Assembly (NCBI GenBank): GCA_003141795.1
Contig: PLNO01000114.1
Coordinates: 962-12,978, forward strand
Length of the DNA: 12,017 bases
From: Spirochaetaceae bacterium
Lineage (GTDB): Bacteria; Spirochaetota; Spirochaetia; SZUA-6; Fen-1364
Direction: 5' to 3'
In this document: in pieces, positions 7,688-12,017 of the stretch
How positions within the stretch are numbered: the stretch's first letter is position 1
Layout of the letters: each line of letters starts with the position of its first letter
The notes under the pieces: generated by a model
What the model saw: the letters and a program-made list of their open reading frames with translations, nothing else
What the model was told of the DNA's origin: nothing
Databases searched by the model: none
Position numbers and translations under genes: made by a program

Positions 7688-9190
7688 TCAGAAACAGAGA
7701 TCTCTCTCGCCCGCTTTGATCCGCGCATGGTATTCGCCGAGGGTGCGGACAAGTCCGGGCGTGAAGTCACGCGGCGTGCGTTGCCGGATCTCCGCCAGCT
7801 CCTTCTCCACGATCGCCTCCCCGATACGCCGTGTCTCAGGCGAGGCAAAATCCTCCAGCCACTCCTGAAAGGTGAGCACCGCGTTCAGCTTGCAGAAGCA
7901 TCCCTCACGGCCCGTGCGGAGGAGTGTCATGATGTTCTTGCCCGTCCTGCCGCAGCGGTACCCGGCCGTGCAGAAGGAGGTGATGTAGCCCTGGGAGGCG
8001 AGCTCCCGTATCACCTCGTCCAGCGATCGTGTGTCCCCGAGCATGAATTGTTGCTTCTTCTCCTGCTGGCCGCTTCCCTCATCGCTGTAGGCGCCGATCC
8101 CGATGCGGCTGGAGGCGTCGCGCTGGGTGCACATAGGGATCACCTCACGCAGCAGCTCCGGCTTCTCCCGGCATGTGACGATGAGCCCCGCGTACGGAAT
8201 CGAGATGCGCAGCACGGCGATGAGCTTCTTGAAGTCCTCGTCTGAGACCGGGTGGGTCAGCCAATCGAAGTTCGTGTTCACCGCGGGCTCGATGCGGGGG
8301 ACCGAGAGGGTGTGCGGACCGATGCCGAAACGCCGTTCCAGGTCGATCGCGTGGAAGAGCATTCCCATGACCTCGAATCTCCAGTCGTACAGACCGAAAA
8401 GCGCGCCGATGGCCACGTCGTCGATCCCCGCCTCCATGGCCCGGTGCAGGGCGTACAGCCTCCAGCCGAAGTCGCCCTTGACCGTGCCGGCGGGGTGGAC
8501 GGACGCGTAGGTGCCGTGGTGGTAGGTCTCCTGAAAGACCTGGAAGGTGCCGATGCCTGCTTCCTGAATCTTCACGAGGTCCGCGATGGACATCGGAGCG
8601 GCGTTGACATTGACCCTGCGGATCTCCCCGCGCCCCTTTCGTACGTTCACCTTCACCCCGTAGATCCGGCGCATGCTCTCCGCGATGTAGTCGGCCCCCG
8701 TGGACGGATGCTCACCGTAGACGGCAACGATCCGCTTGTGGCCCAGCTCGCCTGCAAGCACTGCCGCCTCCCGCTCGATCTCCTCGAAGGAGAGGACCCG
8801 GCGCTGCACGGCGTCGTTGTTCGCGCGAAAGCCGCAATAGGTGCAGCGATTCACGCAGCGGTTGGAGCAGTACAGCGGCGCGAAGGTAACTACGCGGTTG
8901 TCGTACACCGCGTTCTTGATCCTCGCCGCGGCCTCGAATATCTCCTCCCATACGCCGGGATCACGCACGGCGAGGAGGGCCGCTGTCTCCTCGGGCAGAA
9001 GCGTCGCGATCGTCTCCGCCTTGCGAATGATGTCGCGCACACGGTGGATATCGGGTTCCACGGTGCTCGTCAGAAGGCCCTCGATGAGGGCGTCGTCGAT
9101 GAAATCCCTGCCGTCAATGAGGTAACGGTCGATCTCTTCCCGTCGGATTGTGTCCTTCCAGCTCTTTTCCAGCGTCGGTGTCGTGGACAT
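7688..9190 (-). CDS. hydG: [FeFe]-hydrogenase maturase HydG (radical SAM tyrosine lyase)
   Basis: A 500-residue enzyme that cleaves tyrosine to p-cresol and dehydroglycine and makes the CO and CN ligands as an Fe(CO)2(CN)-cysteine synthon. The radical SAM motif is C112-x3-C116-x2-C119 (CVNRCTYC), with an extra Cys108 just before it. GPHT (291-294) holds the conserved His that contacts the dangler iron in known HydG structures. The C-terminal motif is unusual: CX2CX22C is expected, but here Cys407 is followed by Gly410, with Cys413, Cys431 and Cys433 further on. Length and layout fit HydG and not the shorter ThiH (~370 residues), and the neighbours agree. ATG 9190 has AGGGGGGAG just upstream; an in-frame ATG at 9205 overlaps the preceding gene by ATGA and would add five residues. 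Confidence 0.93.
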   Translation of the reverse strand: MSTTPTLEKSWKDTIRREEIDRYLIDGRDFIDDALIEGLLTSTVEPDIHRVRDIIRKAETIATLLPEETAALLAVRDPGVWEEIFEAAARIKNAVYDNRVVTFAPLYCSNRCVNRCTYCGFRANNDAVQRRVLSFEEIEREAAVLAGELGHKRIVAVYGEHPSTGADYIAESMRRIYGVKVNVRKGRGEIRRVNVNAAPMSIADLVKIQEAGIGTFQVFQETYHHGTYASVHPAGTVKGDFGWRLYALHRAMEAGIDDVAIGALFGLYDWRFEVMGMLFHAIDLERRFGIGPHTLSVPRIEPAVNTNFDWLTHPVSDEDFKKLIAVLRISIPYAGLIVTCREKPELLREVIPMCTQRDASSRIGIGAYSDEGSGQQEKKQQFMLGDTRSLDEVIRELASQGYITSFCTAGYRCGRTGKNIMTLLRTGREGCFCKLNAVLTFQEWLEDFASPETRRIGEAIVEKELAEIRQRTPRDFTPGLVRTLGEYHARIKAGERDLCF

Positions 9191-9201
9191 GGTCTCCCCC
9201 C

Positions 9202-9453
9202 TCATACCTTGGCAAGCGTCGACTTGACGGTGACATCGGGGATCATTCCCAGCTTCCCGGTGAGCGCGCCGATCTGGTCGGTCGTGGCGTCAACGATCAG
9301 GGTGATGATGTTCAGCCCGCGTGCCGCATACGGCAGGCCCATCCTCCCGACAATGATGTCCCCGAACTCCGTAAGTGCCCCGTTGACATCCGGGGCGCCC
9401 GTCGAGCGCTTCTTCACGATGATCGCCACCACTCCCACTGCTCTCTGTTCCAT
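9202..9453 (-). CDS. TM1266-like iron-only hydrogenase system putative regulator
   Basis: An 83-residue protein of the TM1266 family, small ACT/NikR-C-terminal-like ferredoxin-fold proteins found next to [FeFe]-hydrogenase maturation genes. It begins MEQRAVGVVAIIVKKR and has an N-terminal beta strand, a helical stretch (about 21-33), GRMGLPY (36-42), a second strand NIITLIVDA (48-56), a helix and a final strand ending at TVKSTLAKV. No DNA-binding helix-turn-helix is visible, so 'regulator' is a family label; ligand sensing or a partner protein would be needed. ATG 9453 is preceded by AGGAGAGG. The frame continues up to an ATG at 9558, but that extension has no ribosome binding site and adds unrelated residues. 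It is the first gene of the operon, about 195 nt downstream of the predicted transcription start. Confidence 0.88.
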   Translation of the reverse strand: MEQRAVGVVAIIVKKRSTGAPDVNGALTEFGDIIVGRMGLPYAARGLNIITLIVDATTDQIGALTGKLGMIPDVTVKSTLAKV

Positions 9454-9473
9454 GGCATGCCTCTCCTCTGCAC

Positions 9474-9499
9474 GTAGTACTACCGCGTCGCAAACGCGG
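9474..9499. promoter_or_regulatory. Two adjacent dyads upstream of the TM1266-like gene
   Basis: GTAGTACTAC (9474-9483) is a perfect 10-bp palindrome. Sharing its last base is a second dyad, CCGCGT (9483-9488) with ACGCGG (9494-9499) around a 5-nt loop. They lie within 50 bp upstream of the first operon start codon and could be an operator or, in the transcript, small hairpins controlling translation. Confidence 0.3.
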
Positions 9500-9530
9500 G
9501 AAATGTGGACAGTCGGATTGCGGTGGGGAG

Positions 9531-9583
9531 CGCGGATAGCGGCTTTTTCGCACGACATGCGTACAAAAAAAAGCCTATCCGCG
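9531..9583. repeat. Long imperfect inverted repeat overlapping the leader terminator
   Basis: CGCGGATA (9531-9538) pairs with TATCCGCG (9576-9583), and GGCTTTTT (9541-9548) pairs with AAAAAGCC (9568-9575). This gives 16 bp with a 2-nt bulge (9539-9540) and a 19-nt loop. In the minus-strand transcript it would pair the 3' arm and U-tract of the terminator with a copy about 30 nt downstream, so it cannot coexist with the terminator hairpin. Confidence 0.7.
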
Positions 9584-9595
9584 GTCGTGGATAGG
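9565..9595 (-). terminator. Intrinsic terminator in the leader of the hyd maturation operon
   Basis: On the minus strand CCTATCC (9595-9589) and GGATAGG (9580-9574) form a perfect 7-bp stem with an 8-nt loop. One C and then eight T residues (9572-9565) follow. It lies between the predicted promoter and the first operon gene, about 110 nt before the TM1266-like start codon. No protein gene on this strand ends nearby, so it should end a short leader or small RNA. Confidence 0.8.
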
Positions 9596-9648
9596 TGTTC
9601 GCTTGATCAGCGACCCTTGGCTTCAGAGAAGCTCCTTACCGCAGGTTC
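9565..9648 (-). ncRNA. Predicted structured leader RNA or small RNA, about 84 nt
   Basis: The predicted transcript runs from about 9648 to the terminator. It contains hairpin 1 (GCTTC/GAAGC, 9632-9620), hairpin 2 (TCGCT/AGCGA with loop GATCA, 9613-9599) and the terminator stem. Near the 5' end CTGCGGT (9644-9638) can pair with ACCGCGG (9585-9579), including one G-U pair. That pairing takes the terminator loop and the first GG of its 3' arm, so it could act as an antiterminator. I could not match the sequence to a riboswitch class, T-box, 6S, SRP or tRNA. It is either an attenuator controlling the hyd operon or a free small RNA. Confidence 0.55.
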
Positions 9649-9654
9649 AAGTCG

Positions 9655-9683
9655 AGAATACACTCACGATATAAGACTGTCAA
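9655..9683 (-). promoter_or_regulatory. Strong candidate sigma70 promoter of the hyd maturation operon or its leader RNA
   Basis: On the minus strand a perfect -35 box TTGACA (9683-9678) is followed after exactly 17 bp by TATTCT (9660-9655, 4 of 6 to the -10 consensus). The predicted start is near 9648. It is the best hexamer pair in the divergent spacer and lies 195 bp upstream of the first operon gene. Confidence 0.65.
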
Positions 9684-9734
9684 TATGGAAGGTTGTGCGC
9701 TAGACAAAAGTCCGCTAAGCTCTCTGCACACGAT

Positions 9735-11069
9735 ATGAGTACTTCCAGCCTTCGAACTGCCGCTGAACGAATCATCAGCGCCGCCCTGCGGGCCGCTGAC
9801 CCGGAGTCTGCGGTTGAGAAGGCCATCTCGAAAGGATTCCCCCCCGTGGCGGGCCGGCTCTTTCTCGTAGCCGTTGGCAAAGCCTCCGCCGGCATGGCCG
9901 GTGCAGCCCTGCGCATCCTCGGAAATCGCGTGACTGAGGGCATCGTCGTCCAGCCCAGGGGATATGAGCGTGCCTTCGACGGTGCCCGGGCCATGGGTGC
10001 GATTTCGCGGGAGATCCTCTCACGCATCCTCGTTCTGGAATCGAGTCACCCCGTCCCCGATCAGGGCGGTCTCGATGCGGCCCGACGGGTCGACGCTCTC
10101 ATCGCGGGAATGGAAGAGAGCGACACGTGTCTTTTCCTCCTCTCCGGCGGCGGCTCGAGCCTTCTTCCCTTGCCTCTGGACCCTGTCACGCTGGAAGAGA
10201 AGTCCCGGACTACCGAGCTCCTTCTCAGGTCAGGAGCCGACATCCGCGAGATCAACACGGTTCGAAAGCATCTCAGCGCCACCAAGGGCGGCCGACTTGC
10301 CTTGAAGTGCAAGGGGACGATCCTCACGTATGCGATCTCGGACGTCGTCGGGGACGATCCAGGATCCATCGCGTCAGGTCCGACAGTCCCGGATCCGACA
10401 ACCTATGCGGACGCTCGTGACGTGCTCGCGCGTTATGGCATCCTCGGCGCCGCACCCGCCTCGGTGCGCCGGCTCCTCGACGAAGGTGCGCGCGGGGCGC
10501 TGGCTGAAACGCCGAAATCCCTTCCCCCCCGTCACGGCTATTCGCTCATCGCTTCCAATCGCATCGCTGTCGACGCCGCGGCTGCCGAGGCAGCGCGGGC
10601 TGGCTTCCCTCCTCTGGTGCTCTCCACCTTCCTCACTGGAGAAGCGCGTGAAGCGGGACGGTTCCTGTCAGGCGTGGTTCGCGAGGTGAAGGCGCGTGGG
10701 CGCCCCGGCGCGGCGCCGCTCTGTCTGCTCATGGGTGGAGAGACGACCGTCACGATCAAGGGCTCCGGTCATGGGGGGAGGAATCAGGAGCTGGCCCTTG
10801 CAGCCGCAGTGGAGCTTGCCGGGGTAGACGGGTTCCTGGTTGGCGCGTTCGCCACGGACGGCAAGGAGGGCAACACGAATGCCGCGGGTGCTTTTGCCGA
10901 CGGCGGGACCGTCATGCGCGGACGCAACAAGGGTCTGGATCCCCGCGCAAGTCTTTCCGACAATGATTCGGGCACTTTCCTGGCCGCGGCAGAGGACCTC
11001 GTCACGACAGGTCCGACCGGCACGAACGTCAACGACATCGCCGTCGCGCTGATCGAGCCGGACGCGTAG
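9735..11069 (+). CDS. Glycerate kinase, class II (glycerate 2-kinase, MOFRL family)
   Basis: A 444-residue cytosolic kinase that phosphorylates D-glycerate, in this family usually to 2-phosphoglycerate (GckA/TtuD type). The N-terminal DUF4147 domain shows VGKASAGMA (47-55), SHPVPD (104-109), SGGGSS (137-142), NTVRKHLS (174-181) and SDVVGDDPGSIASGPT (202-217). The C-terminal MOFRL domain shows GGETTVTIKGSGHGGRNQE (334-352), FATDGKEGNT (372-381) and GPTGTNVND (426-434). Length and motif order are normal. ATG 9735 fits where family alignments start; a TTG at 9693 is in frame but would add residues without family character. No Shine-Dalgarno precedes ATG 9735. It is divergent from the hyd operon and converges, 14 bp apart, on an MFS gene that might carry an organic acid; that link is only positional. 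Confidence 0.93.
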   Translation: MSTSSLRTAAERIISAALRAADPESAVEKAISKGFPPVAGRLFLVAVGKASAGMAGAALRILGNRVTEGIVVQPRGYERAFDGARAMGAISREILSRILVLESSHPVPDQGGLDAARRVDALIAGMEESDTCLFLLSGGGSSLLPLPLDPVTLEEKSRTTELLLRSGADIREINTVRKHLSATKGGRLALKCKGTILTYAISDVVGDDPGSIASGPTVPDPTTYADARDVLARYGILGAAPASVRRLLDEGARGALAETPKSLPPRHGYSLIASNRIAVDAAAAEAARAGFPPLVLSTFLTGEAREAGRFLSGVVREVKARGRPGAAPLCLLMGGETTVTIKGSGHGGRNQELALAAAVELAGVDGFLVGAFATDGKEGNTNAAGAFADGGTVMRGRNKGLDPRASLSDNDSGTFLAAAEDLVTTGPTGTNVNDIAVALIEPDA

Positions 11070-11083
11070 GGAGCGCTCCTCTC

Positions 11084-12017
11084 CTACTTCTCCATCTCCA
11101 CGACGACCTTGTCCACCTTCTCGAGATCACGGCGGTAGAACATCGAGGCAGCTATGAAAAGCAGGCCTGCGACGACGGACGCGAGGGGGACGAAGAGCAT
11201 TGCGGAGGGGAGCCCGATCTTGTCCGAGATCGAACCGACGACGATGGGCCCCGTGGAGCTCCCCAGGAGGTTCTGCACGATCACGCAGATGCTGTAGGAC
11301 ATCGCCCACAATCCGGGATGCACGACATCCTGCGTCACGGAGGAAGCTCCCGAGAGGTACAGCAGCGTGGTGATGGCGGCGAGCATCATCATGAGGTACT
11401 GGGCGGTGCCCGAGAGCAGCCCCAGTGCGATGAGCCAGATGACGGCGCTCAGTATGCTCATGAGGCCGGCAAAGAGGGGCCGCGCGTTCACCCGGCGCTT
11501 CATCCAGAGATCGGTCAGGAACCCACCGAGGGGCGCGCCCACGATGGCGAGAAGCATGACGGAGGAGGCTTTGAGCCCGGCCTGCGCCGAGGGGATGCCC
11601 TGCGTCCTGTTGAAGTAGGAGGGGAGCCACGTGAGAAATGCGCTCGTGAGGAACGTGTTCCCGGCAAAGCCGAAGTACGTGAGGATCAAAGACGGGGTGT
11701 GCAGAAACTCCTTGGCGATCTCACCGACGCGCATCTTCCGCGACGCGGTGGTCGCCGTGGCAGGCTTCTCCAGCTTGATCGTCTTGTAGTCCCGGGCAAA
11801 GAAGAAGAACAGCACGCCGATGATGAACCCGGGGATCGCCACGATGCCGAAAGCGTGCCTCCACCCCCATCGCGCAGCGATGACCCCTCCGAGTGCCACG
11901 CCGATTGCCGACCCCAGCGGGATCGATGCGTTCCAGAGCCCGGTCATGCGGGAGCGCTTCGAGATGGGGTACATGGCGGAAATCATCGCGGTACCGCCGG
12001 GTGCGTATCCGGCTTCG
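11084..12017 (-). CDS. MFS transporter, partial (N-terminus off the right edge)
   Basis: The reading frame enters from the right edge and ends at the TAG at 11086-11084, leaving about 310 C-terminal residues. It begins with EAGYAPGGTAMIS, followed by R-rich SKRSRMTG and NASIPLGSAIGVALGG. This is the helix 4-5 region of 12-helix MFS carriers of the spinster or anion:cation symporter type, which often carry organic acids or sugar acids. Six to eight more hydrophobic helices follow a basic central loop, with ITPSL-like and GAPLGGFLTD (helix 8-9 motif A-like) regions. About 100-130 N-terminal residues are missing. The first ATG inside the window (11986) is an internal methionine, not the start. 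The substrate is unknown. It is convergent with the glycerate kinase. Confidence 0.88.
   Translation of the reverse strand, partial: EAGYAPGGTAMISAMYPISKRSRMTGLWNASIPLGSAIGVALGGVIAARWGWRHAFGIVAIPGFIIGVLFFFFARDYKTIKLEKPATATTASRKMRVGEIAKEFLHTPSLILTYFGFAGNTFLTSAFLTWLPSYFNRTQGIPSAQAGLKASSVMLLAIVGAPLGGFLTDLWMKRRVNARPLFAGLMSILSAVIWLIALGLLSGTAQYLMMMLAAITTLLYLSGASSVTQDVVHPGLWAMSYSICVIVQNLLGSSTGPIVVGSISDKIGLPSAMLFVPLASVVAGLLFIAASMFYRRDLEKVDKVVVEMEK

Noticed and set aside
6457..7719. A 420-codon plus-strand open frame opposite the aspartase
   Set aside because: It is antisense to a clear aspartase with full motifs. Its composition (rich in Arg, Glu, Asp, His) is typical of shadow frames in GC-rich DNA.
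7688..9190. HydG read as ThiH (2-iminoacetate synthase)
   Set aside because: The protein is about 130 residues longer than ThiH, has a HydG-type C-terminal domain and lies among hydE, hydF and the TM1266-like gene with no thiamine genes nearby.
9454..9558. N-terminal extension of the TM1266-like protein to ATG 9558
   Set aside because: There is no ribosome binding site. The start would sit right after the leader terminator, and the extra 35 residues are unlike the family, which begins at the MEQR-type strand.
9484..9637. Possible leader peptide: AAGGAG (9637-9632) followed 5 nt later by a CTG codon opening about 48 codons on the minus strand
   Set aside because: CTG is a very rare start and the purine run is partly in a hairpin. 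There is no run of one amino acid typical of peptide attenuation.
9573..9660. tRNA-like look of the plus strand, with GGTTCAAGTC resembling a T-loop
   Set aside because: No T-stem, acceptor stem or D-arm can be paired around it. The minus-strand promoter and terminator explain the region better.
8252..9703. A 483-codon plus-strand open frame across hydG and the TM1266-like gene
   Set aside because: It crosses two real genes and the regulatory spacer in antisense and has no recognisable domain.
9693..9721. Plus-strand promoter TTGTGC-N17-TAAGCT before glycerate kinase
   Set aside because: Only three matches in each hexamer; not distinguishable from chance.
11070..11079. Palindrome GGAGCGCTCC between the convergent kinase and MFS genes
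   Set aside because: Self-complementary without a loop and no T-tract on either side, so not a credible terminator.

Overview
The window looks like a stretch of chromosome from a GC-rich, strictly or largely anaerobic bacterium, most likely a spirochaete. The main taxonomic hint is a 617-residue lipoprotein that joins FlgD-like Ig repeats to a C-terminal OmpA domain, an architecture I associate with Spirochaetota. An anaerobic lifestyle is implied by a complete set of [FeFe]-hydrogenase maturases. I see no mobile elements, tRNA or rRNA genes, or CRISPR arrays. No gene-free stretch exceeds 300 bases; the longest, about 281 bases, is full of regulatory signals.

Layout from left to right. Positions 1-1034 (minus) hold the N-terminal two thirds or more of a DHA2-type MFS exporter that runs off the left edge. 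Positions 1116-1862 (minus) encode a secreted alpha/beta hydrolase upstream of the exporter in the same direction. A 131-bp divergent spacer with a perfect 7-bp dyad separates it from the FlgD-Ig/OmpA lipoprotein (1994-3847, plus), which ends in a very strong intrinsic terminator.

Converging on that terminator is a tight five-gene minus-strand operon, read from 9453 down to 3910: a TM1266-like hydrogenase-system regulator, hydG, an aspartate ammonia-lyase, hydF and hydE. Adjacent genes are 10-12 bp apart, 1 bp apart or overlap by ATGA. HydG makes the Fe(CO)2(CN)-cysteine synthon from tyrosine, HydE processes it, and HydF is the GTPase scaffold that delivers the 2Fe precursor to apo-hydrogenase. 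The embedded aspartase would release ammonium from aspartate, which could feed the amine of the azadithiolate bridge; this link is inference. No hydrogenase structural gene is in the window.

Upstream of the operon is a minus-strand promoter with a perfect TTGACA -35 box and a 17-bp spacer. An ~84-nt leader follows with two small hairpins and an intrinsic terminator. Alternative pairings partly overlap the terminator, so this is either an attenuator or riboswitch-like leader controlling the maturation operon, or a small RNA gene.

A class II glycerate kinase (9735-11069, plus) is divergent from the operon. The window closes with a second MFS transporter (11084-12017, minus) that is convergent with the kinase and truncated at the right edge.
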